The notes: generated by a model not told the origin, from the letters alone. DNA of 64,000 nt from Lysobacterales bacterium (GCA_017302135.1 JAFLDZ010000004.1:124001-188000), one strand, 5' to 3'. Positions 18,476-30,058 are shown, numbered from the stretch's first letter. Made by a program: numbers and translations.

Positions 18476-20478
18476 GCGTCGATCTTGCGGCTGCGGATCT
18501 GTTGAACGTGGTGACCACCGACTTCCGGTTCCTGCGCCCGCTGTGGCTGCTCGGGCTGCTGGCGATCCCGCCGCTGCTGTGGTGGCTGCGTCGTCTGCGC
18601 CAGCGCCGCAATGTCTGGCGCGAGGCGGTCGATGCGCATCTGCTGTCGCATCTGTTGCAGGGCCGGCAGACGGCCCAGGGCGGCTGGCGCAACATCGCGC
18701 CGGTGCTGGCGTGGACGCTGGCGATCCTGGCGTTGGCCGGGCCGAGCTGGCGCGAATTGCCGCAGCCGCTGTGGCAGGACCGCAATCCGCTGGTGATCGC
18801 GCTCGATCTGTCCTATGCGACGCTGACCGCCGACGTGCAGCCCACGCGCCTGCTGCAGGCGCGCGCCAAGATCGCGCACATCCTCCGCACGCGCGGCGGC
18901 GGGCAGATCGCACTGGTGGCTTTCGCCGATGACGCCTACACCGTATCGCCGCTCACCGACGATGCCGACAACATCGCGCTGTTTCTCGATGCGCTGACGC
19001 CCGATGTGATGCCGCGCGACGGCAGCCGCGCCGACCGCGCGATCGAAGAATCGATGCGTCTGCTGACGCGGACCGGCTTCAAGCGCGGCGACATCCTGCT
19101 GATCACCGACCATGCCGGCGGCGCTGCGGGCTCGGCGGCGATCGATGCGCGGAAGGCCGGGTATCGCGTTTTGGTGCTGGGCCTCGGTACGCCGGCGGGT
19201 GGCGCGTACCGGCAACCGAAGGGCGGCGTCGGCAGCGCGCGATTGGAGGAGGATGCGCTGCGCAGGATCGCCAGTGCGGGCGGCGGAAGTTATGCGACGG
19301 TGGCGCCCGGCGACGACGACCTGCGCGCGCTCGGCGTGCTCCAGGCCGATCGCATCGACGCCGCAGCCGCGCAGGGCAAGCGCGGAACCGCGCCGCTGGA
19401 TGAAGGATTCTGGCTGTTGCCGGCGCTGTTGCTGCTCGCGCTGCTGGCGTTCCGTCGCGGGGTGCTCGCGGTTGCGCTGCTGGCGCTGTACTTGCCGTGG
19501 CAACCCGCGTTCGCCGCCGATGGCAGTCTGTGGCGGCGCGAAGACCAGCAGCAGTACGCGCAGATGCAGCGCGGCGTCGAGGCCTACCGCAGCGGCGACT
19601 ATGCCGCCGCCGAAACGGCGCTGCGCGATCTGCCCGGCGCCGATGCGGCGTACAACCGCGGTAATGCCTTGGCGAAGCAGGGGCGTTACGACGAAGCCAT
19701 CGCCGAATACGATCGCGCGCTGACGCTGCAGCCGTCGATGCGCGATGCGGTCGAGAATCGGCAGCGGGTCGAGGCCGCGCGCAAGCGCAAGCCGCCGCAG
19801 GACCCGCAGCAGAAGCAGCAGAAGCCGCCGCAAAAGCCGAAGAACAAGCCGAAAGATCCTGCACAGGACAAGAAGCAGCAGGATCCGCCCAAGGACAAGC
19901 CGCAGGATCAGCAACAGGACCAGCAGCCAAACCAGCAACAGGACCAGCCAAAGGACAAACCCCAGGAAAATCCGCAGGACAAGCCGCAGGACCAGTCGAA
20001 GAATCAGCCGAAGAACGGTCAGCAGAACCCCTCACCGGGCAAGCAGGGGCAGCCGCAGCCGAACCGTCCGCAGCAGTCTCCTCCGCAGGACGCATCGCAG
20101 AAACCGCAGCCCCAGAAGCCGGATCCTAAGAAGCCGGATCCTCAGAAGCCGGATCCTCAGAAGCCGGATCCGGCCGACCGCAAGGCGCAGGAACAGGCGC
20201 AGCGCGAGGCCGATGCCGCGCAGCGCGAGCGCATGCGGAAGGCGCAGGCGAAGCCGCCGGAGAAGCCGGGCGCCGATGACGCGTCGAACAAGCCGCCGCA
20301 ACCGTTGCCCGGGACGTCCGCAGGCGGTCCGGGGCAGGCGAAGGAAAGCGCGCAGGACCGCGAGCGTCGGATTGCCAATGAAGTGGCGCTGCAGCGCGTT
20401 CCGGACGATCCGGGCGGACTGCTGCGGGCCAAGTTCAAACTCGAACAGCAGCGCCGCCGTCGCGGGAAGGATCGCTGA
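18472..20478 (+). CDS. BatB/BatC fusion: VWA domain, TPR and long Lys/Pro/Gln-rich tail
   Basis: The 668-residue protein combines what are separate BatB and BatC proteins elsewhere. Residues 1-320 form a membrane-anchored VWA domain whose MIDAS reads DLSYA rather than DxSxS, so the last metal-coordinating serine is missing. Two membrane helices follow near 310-345. A short TPR unit (DAAYNRGNALAKQGRYDEAI) lies near residue 390. About 190 residues of low-complexity sequence rich in K, P, Q and D come next, including four tandem PxKPD-type units near 20110-20170. The ATG at 18472 overlaps the BatA stop and its own stop overlaps batD. Confidence 0.92.
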   Translation: MSVDLAAADLLNVVTTDFRFLRPLWLLGLLAIPPLLWWLRRLRQRRNVWREAVDAHLLSHLLQGRQTAQGGWRNIAPVLAWTLAILALAGPSWRELPQPLWQDRNPLVIALDLSYATLTADVQPTRLLQARAKIAHILRTRGGGQIALVAFADDAYTVSPLTDDADNIALFLDALTPDVMPRDGSRADRAIEESMRLLTRTGFKRGDILLITDHAGGAAGSAAIDARKAGYRVLVLGLGTPAGGAYRQPKGGVGSARLEEDALRRIASAGGGSYATVAPGDDDLRALGVLQADRIDAAAAQGKRGTAPLDEGFWLLPALLLLALLAFRRGVLAVALLALYLPWQPAFAADGSLWRREDQQQYAQMQRGVEAYRSGDYAAAETALRDLPGADAAYNRGNALAKQGRYDEAIAEYDRALTLQPSMRDAVENRQRVEAARKRKPPQDPQQKQQKPPQKPKNKPKDPAQDKKQQDPPKDKPQDQQQDQQPNQQQDQPKDKPQENPQDKPQDQSKNQPKNGQQNPSPGKQGQPQPNRPQQSPPQDASQKPQPQKPDPKKPDPQKPDPQKPDPADRKAQEQAQREADAAQRERMRKAQAKPPEKPGADDASNKPPQPLPGTSAGGPGQAKESAQDRERRIANEVALQRVPDDPGGLLRAKFKLEQQRRRRGKDR

Positions 20479-22160
20479 TGCGGCGCGCGCCTGCGCCGCT
20501 GCTTCGTGCGCTCGCGCTGCTCTGGGCGCTGTGCGTGCTCGCGCTTGCGATGCCCGCATCGGCGCAGCCGCCACGCGTATGGATCGATCGCGATCGCATC
20601 GCCTACGACGAGACCGTCACCTTGACCATGGAGGTCGATCTCCAGTCCACGTCGGGCATGCCGAATCTGGTCGACTTGACCCGCGATTTCCGGATCGTCG
20701 ATCAACGCCTCGAACAGGACATGGGGGTGGTCAACGGCCAGATCGCGCTGAAGGTCAGGATGCAGCTGGTCCTCGCGCCGACCCGCGAAGGCACGATCGA
20801 TATTCCTTCGATGTGGGTCGGCAGGGATGCGACTGCGCCGCTGCGGGTGACCGTGCTGCCGCCGCTCAACCCCCGGGTCGTCGATGAGTCACCGCCCGCA
20901 GCGGCGACCGAAGGCCGGCCGATTTTCATCGAAGCCAAAGTCGACACTGCCACGCCGTACGTGCAGCAGTCCGTGGGATTCACCCTGCGGCTGTACTACC
21001 AGTCCGGGATGCTGGTCGATGGTCGCCTCGACCAGCATCAGCCCGCAGGCGCGAGTCTGCAGAAGATCGGCGACGACGTGCAGATGACCGTCCCCGTCGG
21101 CGGTCGCGACTACGACGTGGTCGAGCGGCGGTATCTGCTCATTCCCGAGCGCAGCGGCACGCTCACCGTTCCCAGCGCCAATTTCATCGGCCGCGGGATG
21201 GGGTTGTTCGACGGTGGTCGACATGATCTGAATATTTTCGGCGCCCCGGTCGCGCTGCAGGTACGGCCCATTCCTGCGAACGCGCCGCAGCCGTGGCTGC
21301 CGCTGCGCGGTCTGCGCATGCGCTATGTCGAAACCCCGAAGTCGCTGCAGGTCGGCAGGAGCGCGCCGGTCACCGTGGAAGTGGTGGCGGATGGCGCCAC
21401 TGCGGCCCAGTTGCCGACACTGATGGTGCAGGCCGACAACGAAGCCCAGATATTCGCGGAACCGCCGCAAGTGGACGATCGTTTCCTGCAGGGCCGTCCG
21501 CAGGCCACGATCGTCCGCCGCTTCTCGGTGCTGCCCACGCGCGACGGCACGCTGCGGATCGTCGCGCCGCGCATCGTGTGGTGGGACACCCAGGCCGGCA
21601 TCGCCCGCATCGCATCGCTGCCCGATCTGACGCTGCGCGTGGCGCCGGGCGCGGCGGGCGCATCAGCAGGGCAGGACAGCGGCGACACCGGAGCGAGCGC
21701 AGACGACGACGCGCGCGGATGGCGCGACTGGATTCCCGACGGGCGCTGGGGTTGGGCCGCACTCGGCATGGGGCTGTTGTGGCTCGGTGTGCTGTTCCTG
21801 GGGTGGCGACTGTGGGCATTGCGCACCAAACCCGCGCCGGTCGCTCCGCATGTGTCACCCGCGAACGACCCGCAGCGGCTGATGCGGGCGCTCGCCCGCA
21901 ACGATCTGGCTGCGATCGTGCAGGCGCTGTGCGCTGCGCCTGTGCCGGTGGAGGCCGACCTCGACGCCGTGCGTGCGCGGCTGGCCGATCCCGCGCAGCG
22001 CGCCGCAGTGGATGCCCTGCAGCGTGCGCGCTGGGGCGATGGCGACAACGCGGCAACGCTTGCGGCGCTGCGCACGGCGTTCGCCTCCGGGCCGCGCTGG
22101 CGCACGTCGGCCGCGCGCGCCGAACCGGTCCTGCTGCCGCCGCTGTATCCGCAACGCTGA
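20478..22160 (+). CDS. BatD-like protein
   Basis: The 560-residue protein has a signal peptide ending at ASAQP (about residue 31), a large periplasmic region of beta-sandwich repeats starting with RVWIDRDRIAYDETVTLTMEVD, and one transmembrane helix near residues 432-455 (ALGMGLLWLGVLFLGWRLWA). A cytoplasmic helical C-terminus follows. This is the BatD (oxygen-tolerance family) architecture. It is the last gene of the moxR-bat operon, starting on the final base of the preceding stop codon. Confidence 0.92.
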   Translation: MRRAPAPLLRALALLWALCVLALAMPASAQPPRVWIDRDRIAYDETVTLTMEVDLQSTSGMPNLVDLTRDFRIVDQRLEQDMGVVNGQIALKVRMQLVLAPTREGTIDIPSMWVGRDATAPLRVTVLPPLNPRVVDESPPAAATEGRPIFIEAKVDTATPYVQQSVGFTLRLYYQSGMLVDGRLDQHQPAGASLQKIGDDVQMTVPVGGRDYDVVERRYLLIPERSGTLTVPSANFIGRGMGLFDGGRHDLNIFGAPVALQVRPIPANAPQPWLPLRGLRMRYVETPKSLQVGRSAPVTVEVVADGATAAQLPTLMVQADNEAQIFAEPPQVDDRFLQGRPQATIVRRFSVLPTRDGTLRIVAPRIVWWDTQAGIARIASLPDLTLRVAPGAAGASAGQDSGDTGASADDDARGWRDWIPDGRWGWAALGMGLLWLGVLFLGWRLWALRTKPAPVAPHVSPANDPQRLMRALARNDLAAIVQALCAAPVPVEADLDAVRARLADPAQRAAVDALQRARWGDGDNAATLAALRTAFASGPRWRTSAARAEPVLLPPLYPQR

Positions 22161-22262
22161 GTCGCTGCGCGCGCAAGCTCCAGCCGGCAGCGTGGCCGCC
22201 GGGTTTGCCGTCCGCGCTGGCGACGCCTGATATCCTCCGTCGAACTTCAGCGGGAACCGCCC

Positions 22263-23582
22263 ATGAGCACTGAAACCGCCGCGCCCTCGCGCTTGCCGAT
22301 GCACTGGAAAATCGCGCTCGGTTTCGCCATGGGCATCGCGCTCGGGCTGGTCGTCTATCGTTTTGTCGGTGCGGACGCGCCCTGGGTGAAAGCCTTCATC
22401 GAATACGGCACCCAACCGTTCTCGACCATTTTCCTGCGCCTGATCTTCATGCTGGTCATCCCGCTGCTGTTCTCGGCGCTGGTGGTCGGCATCAGCGAAA
22501 TGGGCGATGTGCGCGCGCTCGGCCGCATCGGCTGGCGCACGCTGGGCTACACCACGGTGCTGTCCGCGATCGCGGTGCTGATCGGTCTGGTCCTGGTGAA
22601 CTGGCTCAAACCGGGCGTCGGCGTGGACAGCGCCGAAGCGATGAACATGATGAGCGAGGGCGCCGAACGCGCGAAGAGCATCGTCAGCGACAGCGCCAGC
22701 CAGCCCAAGGGTCTGGACATGCTGATCGCGATCGTGCCCGACAACGTGATCAAGGCCGCCGCCGACAACACCATTCTTGCGGTGATGTTCTTCGCGCTGA
22801 TGCTGGGCATCGGTCTGGTGCTGACCCGCAGCGAAGCGGCCAACACCCTCAAGCGCGTCATCGAAGGGCTGTTCGACGTCTCGATGACGCTGATCGGCCT
22901 GGTGATCAAGCTGGCGCCGTACGCGGTGTTCTGTCTGATGTTCAACCTCGTCGCCCAGTTCGGCTGGGATCTGCTGGTGCGGCTGGGCGCGTTCGTGCTG
23001 GTGGTGCTGCTGGCGCTGGCGGTGCACCAGTTCGTGGTGTATTCGCTGGCGATCTGGCTGATCGCGAAGCGTTCGCCGATCGGCTTTTTCCGCGATGTCC
23101 AAGAGGCGATGCTGATGGCGTTCTCCACCGCCTCCAGCAACGCCACCTTGCCCACCGCGCTGCGCGTGGCCGACGAAAAACTGCATCTGCCCAAACGGGT
23201 CTCGCGTTTCGTGCTGACCGTTGGCGCCACCGCCAACCAGAACGGCACCGCGCTGTTCGAGGGCGTGACGGTGCTGTTCCTGGCCCAGTACTTCGGCATC
23301 GACCTGACGCTGCCGCAGCAGGTCACGGTGATGTTCGTGTGCATCCTCGGCGGCATCGGCACCGCCGGCGTACCGTCGGGTTCGCTGCCGGTGATCGCGC
23401 TGATCTGCGCCATGGTCGGCGTGCCGCCGGAAGGCATCGGCCTGGTGCTCGGCGTCAACCATTTCCTCGACATGTGCCGCACGACGGTCAACGTCACCGG
23501 CGACCTCGGCATCGCGGCGATGGTGTCGCGCGGGGAGTCGGATGCGCCGCAGGACGCGCCGGACGCGCCGATCAAGACCTGA
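22263..23582 (+). CDS. Dicarboxylate/amino acid:cation symporter (SDF/DAACS family)
   Basis: A 439-residue inner-membrane symporter of the glutamate-transporter fold. Eight membrane segments and two re-entrant hairpins can be traced. HP1 carries the serine-rich STASSNATLPTALR, TM7 has NQNGTALFEG in the place of the canonical NMDGT, HP2 has GVPSGSLPVI, and TM8 has NHFLDMCRTTVNVTGD with the substrate-binding Asp, Arg and Asn. The NQNGT variant and the TM8 Arg favour an acidic amino acid or dicarboxylate substrate, but this cannot be fixed from sequence. It stands alone, 102 bp after batD. Confidence 0.93.
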   Translation: MSTETAAPSRLPMHWKIALGFAMGIALGLVVYRFVGADAPWVKAFIEYGTQPFSTIFLRLIFMLVIPLLFSALVVGISEMGDVRALGRIGWRTLGYTTVLSAIAVLIGLVLVNWLKPGVGVDSAEAMNMMSEGAERAKSIVSDSASQPKGLDMLIAIVPDNVIKAAADNTILAVMFFALMLGIGLVLTRSEAANTLKRVIEGLFDVSMTLIGLVIKLAPYAVFCLMFNLVAQFGWDLLVRLGAFVLVVLLALAVHQFVVYSLAIWLIAKRSPIGFFRDVQEAMLMAFSTASSNATLPTALRVADEKLHLPKRVSRFVLTVGATANQNGTALFEGVTVLFLAQYFGIDLTLPQQVTVMFVCILGGIGTAGVPSGSLPVIALICAMVGVPPEGIGLVLGVNHFLDMCRTTVNVTGDLGIAAMVSRGESDAPQDAPDAPIKT

Positions 23583-23616
23583 CCTCGCGCGACTGCGTGC
23601 GTCGCACGGTGCGCTT

Positions 23617-23634
23617 GTGGCCGCTGGCGGCCAC
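23617..23634. repeat. GC-rich palindrome downstream of the symporter
   Basis: The arms gtggccgc and gcggccac are separated by two bases. There is no T-run, so it is at best a weak transcription stop between the symporter and the small secreted protein gene. Confidence 0.4.
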
Positions 23635-23693
23635 TGGCAGAATCGACGCAATATCCGCCTATTCCGGGCGCGGCGCGATCAAGGAGAACAAAC

Positions 23694-24122
23694 ATGCACA
23701 AGATGTTGACGATGGCGGTACTGCTGGCGATGGCAGGCACCGCGACAGCCGCGGATCCGGCCTGCAAGACCAATTTCAAGCAGGAAGGCAAGTTCATGAC
23801 CGGCCGCAGCTTCACCACCTTCGACACGGTTTCTGGAGTCAGCGTGTCCACGGCCTACAAGCGCATTTATGCCGAAGGCACCAAGTCCGGCCTGCGCGTG
23901 GCGTCCAGCGACGAGAAGGCGGGCGTGATTTCGTTCGAGCAGCCCAACGGCGGCGTCGATTTCACCGGTGCCAAGGCGACCTTGCCGTGGAACGTGATCA
24001 TCGAAGCGCAGGGCAAGAAGGACGTGAAGATCACGGTCACCAAGACCACCCCCGGCGGTTTCTCCACCAGCACCGACTTCCAGATCACCTCGATGTGCGC
24101 GGTGATCGACGCGGCGCGCTGA
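23694..24122 (+). CDS. Small secreted protein of unknown function
   Basis: A 142-residue protein starting [20 protein letters not shown], a signal peptide with cleavage expected after residue 20. The mature part has two cysteines (DPACKTNF near the start and TSMCAVID near the end) that could form a disulfide. Predicted strands and motifs such as [14 protein letters not shown] and [19 protein letters not shown] suggest a compact beta-rich fold. I do not recognise the family. A good ribosome-binding site (aaggaga) precedes the ATG. Confidence 0.75.
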   Translation: MHKMLTMAVLLAMAGTATAADPACKTNFKQEGKFMTGRSFTTFDTVSGVSVSTAYKRIYAEGTKSGLRVASSDEKAGVISFEQPNGGVDFTGAKATLPWNVIIEAQGKKDVKITVTKTTPGGFSTSTDFQITSMCAVIDAAR

Positions 24123-24142
24123 TCGCAGCCGCGAACCGCGAC

Positions 24143-24193
24143 CTCGCCGGCCGTCCCGTCGGCGGGGCGCGCCCCGGGAGGCTCGCCGGCGAG
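24143..24193. repeat. Inverted repeat upstream of tkt
   Basis: Perfect 9-bp arms (ctcgccggc at 24143-24151 and gccggcgag at 24185-24193) enclose a second palindrome, cggggcgcgccccg (24163-24176). It lies between the secreted protein gene and transketolase and could be a terminator-like structure or part of the tkt leader. Confidence 0.45.
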
Positions 24194-24264
24194 ACATCGC
24201 GGGCTCCCGGATGGGACAATGGGCGGCCCGCACCCCGCCGGGCGCTGCCGAATCCTCCCGCCCC

Positions 24265-26253
<1,989 letters not shown>

Positions 26254-26481
26254 TCGGCGCGCGGCGCCCGGAAAAGGATTCCGTCATGATCGAACCGGAC
26301 CGCGTTTTGAAGCATCCTGCGGAACGGCCGCAGGCCGGGCATCCGACAAGCCCGGTTTGCCGCATGCGCGGATTTGCAGGGGGGCGAATCGCATGGGGGC
26401 GACTCGGATGGGAGATTGGTCTCGAGTGCGGCGGGTGACTGAATCGCGGCACCCGGCGACGGCGGCCTCCAGGATGGGTGT

Positions 26482-28650
26482 GTGAACCGCCGCCGGCGCA
26501 GCATCTGCGGATCACGGCAAGCCATCGCTTTGGCGAGTCTGCTCTGCGCCGCGATGCTGTCCGCACACGCCGGAGCATCGGCGCCGTGCGCGCGGATCGC
26601 CGCAGTGCGGCGTGCGACTGTCGATCCCGCAGCGTGCCTGCGCCGCATCGGCATTGCGCCGCTGGCCGATTCGGATGACGCTGCGACCAACACGACCGCC
26701 GCCGGTTTGTTTTCGCGCGCGGAAGAACGTATCGCGGCGGGACGGTTCGACGAGGCCGAACAGTCGCTCGATTGCGCCGAAGCTGTGCTGCATACCGACA
26801 ACGATGCGATCGCGCATTACGAACTCGTTCGTCGTCGCGGCATTCTGGATTACCGGCGCGAGCGCATCCCCGAAGCGCTGGAACGTTTCGAATGCGCGCT
26901 GGAGCTCTCGACCGCGCGCGAGGATCGTTCCGCGATCGCCCGCGATCTCAAGAACGTCGGCAGCGCGCTGCGTCGGCTCGGCGATTTCCGCGGTGCGCTG
27001 CGACGCCTCGCGGAAAGTCTGGATCTGCAGCGTGCGGAGGGCAGCGATGCGCTGGGCCCGGTGCTCAACAACATCGGCGATGTCTATCGCGAGCTGGACG
27101 AACCCGAGACCGCTCTGCGCTACTACCGCGAAGCGCTGGAGGATTTCCAGCGTCGCGGGAATCCCGTCGAAGCGGCGCACGTGCTCGAAACCCTCAGCGT
27201 GCTCGCGCTCGACCGTGGCGATTCGCGCGAGGCGGCGCGGCTGCTCGAAAGCGCGCTCGCGGAGGATCGCCAGAACGGGAATCGACCCTATCGCTTGCGC
27301 ATCTACGCGGGCCTGACCCGGCTGGCGATCGCGGAAGGCGACCTCGCGAAAGCGGAGCGTTGGCGTTCCGCGGGTCTGGCGATGGCGGACGAGTACGATT
27401 TGACGCTGCCTGCGGCGTTTGAGTTGGAGGCCGCACGTCTCGATCGCCTCGGCGGCCGTTTCGGGGCCGCGCAGGCCAGGCTCCGTCGCGCTGTCGCGCG
27501 CCTGCCGCAAAGCGATACAGAGCGGCCCGAACTGCTGCGGGAGCTGGCCGCGAGTCTTGAAAGCGAGGGCGATACGGCCGCCGCGATCGCGGTGCTGCGG
27601 CAGACGCATACCGCCGAATTGAAGCTGGCCGAATCGAAGTACGACCGTCAGTTGGCTTGGGCGCGATCGCGATTCGAAGCCGCGGAGCGCGAGCACAAGA
27701 TCGCCGTGCTGGAGCGCGACGGCCGCCTGCGCAGCGCGATGCTGCGCCAGCGCACGTTGCTGCTGTGGTCCACGATCGCTTCCGGGCTGGCGCTGCTGTT
27801 GCTGTCGGTGATGTTTTTCCTGCGCCGGCAGCAGCAGGCGCGAATCGCCGAGGCAGCGCGACAGGCGCGCAACGACGAGGAATTGGCCCGTTACCGTCAG
27901 CAGGCCGTCGCGCTGGGCGTCGATCGCCGATTGTTGAAGTCGCTCTTCGACGACCGTCGCGACGCGGTGTGCGTGATCGACGCGGAAGGTTCGGTGCTGA
28001 CGCTCAACCGCGCCGCGTGCGAACTGCTGTCCATTGCCGAAGATGCCATGGTCGGCCAGGATTTCGCGGATTGCCTGCAGGAAGATCGGCGCGACGAATT
28101 CCATGCCGCGCTCGTACGGATGGAGGATACGGCGACCCTGCAGTTGGCGATGAACCAATCGCAAGGAGGCGCGCTGCTGTCGCTTCGACTTTCGGAATGG
28201 GAGCGCGATGGCGGGTTGATCCTGTTGACCATCGCCGCGTCCACGGCTACTGCGTCTTCCTCCGCCGACACGGTGTTCGTACCCGCCAACGAAGCAGGCG
28301 CATCGCCGGGGCAGGACGATGCGTCGCAGCAGGCGTTCCGCCGCGCGCTCGTCGAACTGATGCTGGCGACGGTCGATGCATGGGAACGCGGCACCGGCCA
28401 AGGGCGTCTGGAATTGGCCGAAAAAAGCCGGATATGGCGCGTCACCATCGACGACGGACGTTTGCGCGCCCGCTCGATGGAGCGCTATCTCAATCTGTCG
28501 AAACTACCGCAGAATCCGCGTTGGCGAGACGTCCTGCGCTCGGCGTATTTCGTGCTCGGCCAATGCGAGATGGATGCCTCCACGCGCGCTGCGCTGCAGA
28601 GCGGAGTCGACGCCGTGCTTGCCTATACGCGGCGCAGTGCGCTGGCATGA
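26482..28650 (+). CDS. TPR-transmembrane-PAS-like regulatory protein (copy 1)
   Basis: A 722-residue protein of unrecognised function. The GTG at 26482, preceded by aggatgg, gives a signal-peptide-like N-terminus (MNRRRRSICGSRQAIALASLL). A run of TPR-like helical repeats spans about residues 70-400, for example LGPVLNNIGDVYRELDEPET. A transmembrane helix lies near 426-448, a coiled coil to 480 and a PAS-like domain at about 481-590 (DAVCVIDAEGSVLTLNRAA). A conserved C-terminal domain at 617-722 contains SRIWRVTIDDGRLRARSMER and LPQNPRWRDVLRSAYFVL. The layout suggests periplasmic TPRs and a cytoplasmic PAS/output part. A paralogue starts near 32714; each converges on a CGIVDDW secreted-protein gene. 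Confidence 0.8.
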   Translation: MNRRRRSICGSRQAIALASLLCAAMLSAHAGASAPCARIAAVRRATVDPAACLRRIGIAPLADSDDAATNTTAAGLFSRAEERIAAGRFDEAEQSLDCAEAVLHTDNDAIAHYELVRRRGILDYRRERIPEALERFECALELSTAREDRSAIARDLKNVGSALRRLGDFRGALRRLAESLDLQRAEGSDALGPVLNNIGDVYRELDEPETALRYYREALEDFQRRGNPVEAAHVLETLSVLALDRGDSREAARLLESALAEDRQNGNRPYRLRIYAGLTRLAIAEGDLAKAERWRSAGLAMADEYDLTLPAAFELEAARLDRLGGRFGAAQARLRRAVARLPQSDTERPELLRELAASLESEGDTAAAIAVLRQTHTAELKLAESKYDRQLAWARSRFEAAEREHKIAVLERDGRLRSAMLRQRTLLLWSTIASGLALLLLSVMFFLRRQQQARIAEAARQARNDEELARYRQQAVALGVDRRLLKSLFDDRRDAVCVIDAEGSVLTLNRAACELLSIAEDAMVGQDFADCLQEDRRDEFHAALVRMEDTATLQLAMNQSQGGALLSLRLSEWERDGGLILLTIAASTATASSSADTVFVPANEAGASPGQDDASQQAFRRALVELMLATVDAWERGTGQGRLELAEKSRIWRVTIDDGRLRARSMERYLNLSKLPQNPRWRDVLRSAYFVLGQCEMDASTRAALQSGVDAVLAYTRRSALA

Positions 28651-28801
28651 GGCGCAGCGACCGTCCATGGTCGCTTTGCCAAGCCGTTTTCCCTGCACAT
28701 GATCGAAGGCGATCCATTCGGCGGGCGTTGGTTCGGCCGCGCACCGGACTCGCGACCACCGGGCACGCCCCGGCGATGACCCGATTCAGTGCTGCCGGGA
28801 G

Positions 28802-29293
28802 TTATTCGGATGCTTCAGGAGAAGGCGAGACCGGTGCGGGTGCGGTCTGCGCCACGCAGATCACGCAGGCGCCCTTCAAGTGACCGCTGCGGAAGTCGTA
28901 GAGTTTGTGATGCTCTCTCGCATTGAAGGCTTCCGGCTGATGCACCAGAGGCATCGACTGCGACGCCTGTCGTGTCGAACTGCGCAGGGCGGCCGTCGCG
29001 CAGAATTCCTGGCTCAACTGGTCGGACCAGAACCAGTCGTCGACGATGCCGCAACTGCGCTCGTCGTTGCACGGCAGATCCACAGGCGGATGCTTCAGCA
29101 CCGGATTGCGCTTCCGATACGCCGTCAATGTTTCCGGGGAGAAATCGAAATGTGCGACCACCGTGGGCACGGTATTCGGGTCGAGGCACCAGTTCGAGGG
29201 CAGGGTATCGTGCGCGAACACGGGAGTTGCGAACAACAGGCCGAGGCCGAACCAGGACAGGCGGAAGCGACGGATCGAAACGTTGCGCGTCAT
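28802..29293 (-). CDS. Secreted Cys-containing CGIVDDW protein (copy 1)
   Basis: A 163-residue protein with a signal peptide (MTRNVSIRRFRLSW through TPVFAHD). The ATG at 29293 is chosen because the longer open frame upstream lacks coding character and would bury the signal peptide. Mature features are an early Cys, a VVAHFDFSPETLTAYRKRN segment followed by HPP, SCGIVDDWFWSDQLSQEFC in the middle and GACVICV near the C-terminus, so about six cysteines. The protein encoded at 34896-35540 shares the VVxxF...L...HPP, CGIVDDW and CxxC-type elements. I know of no named family. It converges on the TPR-PAS gene and has the shared bipartite upstream motif. Confidence 0.75.
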   Translation of the reverse strand: MTRNVSIRRFRLSWFGLGLLFATPVFAHDTLPSNWCLDPNTVPTVVAHFDFSPETLTAYRKRNPVLKHPPVDLPCNDERSCGIVDDWFWSDQLSQEFCATAALRSSTRQASQSMPLVHQPEAFNAREHHKLYDFRSGHLKGACVICVAQTAPAPVSPSPEASE

Positions 29294-29320
29294 GGGATCT
29301 CTACGAGTAGGGACGAAAAG

Positions 29321-29375
29321 CCAGTGTAGAGGCTGGCCGCGTTCAGCCGCCAATCCTTTCCCGGGCAAAAACGGG
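29321..29375 (-). promoter_or_regulatory. Bipartite upstream motif, copy 1 (secreted protein at 28802-29293)
   Basis: Read on the minus strand, CCCGTTTTTGCCCGG (29375-29361) is followed after 27 bases by GCCTCTACACTGG (29333-29321), which begins 40 bases before the ATG. The same two blocks with 27-29 base spacing occur upstream of the genes at 29604 and 35540. It looks like an activator box or -35 region plus a -10-like block. Confidence 0.55.
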
Positions 29376-29502
29376 CACGAATCGCTCGCAAACGCCTGAT
29401 TCGTCATCGCGCGCGGGTCTTGCGGTGCCCGCTGTACGCCGCGCCGTAAGCGATCGTGCCGGTCAGCCGCTTCCGAACCGCTGGCCGGATGTCCCGCCGC
29501 GG

Positions 29503-29556
29503 CCCGGTTTTTCCCGGTTTCGTACTGGCGCGGGCGTACACGCTTGCCTAGCGTGG
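29503..29556 (+). promoter_or_regulatory. Bipartite upstream motif, copy 2 (secreted protein at 29604)
   Basis: CCCGGTTTTTCCCGG (29503-29517) is followed after 28 bases by GCCTAGCGTGG (29546-29556), 58 bases upstream of the ATG at 29604. It matches the elements at 29321-29375 and 35570-35625 in both blocks and in spacing. Confidence 0.55.
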
Positions 29557-29603
29557 ATACGACCCGCTGTCGCGGGCACCCATCCACTTGCAGGAGTCGC
29601 GTG

Positions 29604-30053
29604 ATGAAGCAGTTTCCCCGTCGTTGGTTCTTCCGCACAGCCGTCGCCCTTGCGTTCGCCATCGGCATCGCCGGTTCCGCCCACGCCGAGAGCCAGCCCG
29701 GCACGGGCGCCGGCTACTACGGCTCTGCCACCTACGACAGTCTGCAGGGGTCCGTCGTCGGCCCGTATGCCAGCTGGACCGAATGCAATGATGCCCTGCA
29801 GAACGCGATCGACAATGCGGTCTACAACTTCGGCTGGACCGTGATCAGCATCGACGGTTGCGGTTACAACCCGGGTCTGACGCACGGCATCAACTATGAA
29901 ATCCATCTGCTGGTCGCAGCCGAATCGCCGAAAGAATCGGCGGAGATCGGCAAGCTGCTGTTGGCCGAAGTAGAGCGCGTCCGCAATCAGTATCGCATCG
30001 ACAATTACGAAGCCGCACTGCGGGCCATTGCCAAAGCCAGCGGCGGCAAATGA
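29604..30053 (+). CDS. Small secreted GYYGSA protein (tandem paralogue 1)
   Basis: A 149-residue protein with a twin-block signal peptide (MKQFPRRWFFRTAVALAFAI through GSAHAE). The ATG at 29604 has caggag 7 bases upstream. The mature protein has the motif GYYGSATYDSLQGSVVGPYA, then SWTECNDALQNAIDN, a second Cys in DGCGYNPG, and a helical C-terminus, VERVRNQYRIDNYEAALRAI. The next gene encodes a diverged paralogue. I do not recognise the family. The two cysteines are conserved in both, so a disulfide is likely. Confidence 0.75.
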   Translation: MKQFPRRWFFRTAVALAFAIGIAGSAHAESQPGTGAGYYGSATYDSLQGSVVGPYASWTECNDALQNAIDNAVYNFGWTVISIDGCGYNPGLTHGINYEIHLLVAAESPKESAEIGKLLLAEVERVRNQYRIDNYEAALRAIAKASGGK

Positions 30054-30058
30054 GCGTG

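Noticed and set aside
16307..18913. An 868-codon minus-strand open frame across the Bat operon
   Set aside because: It is Arg/Ala-rich shadow sequence antisense to DUF58, DUF4381, BatA and BatB, with no domain.
20101..20180. Tandem short repeats considered as a non-coding satellite
   Set aside because: They are in frame and encode the Lys/Pro/Asp-rich tail of the BatB/C protein.
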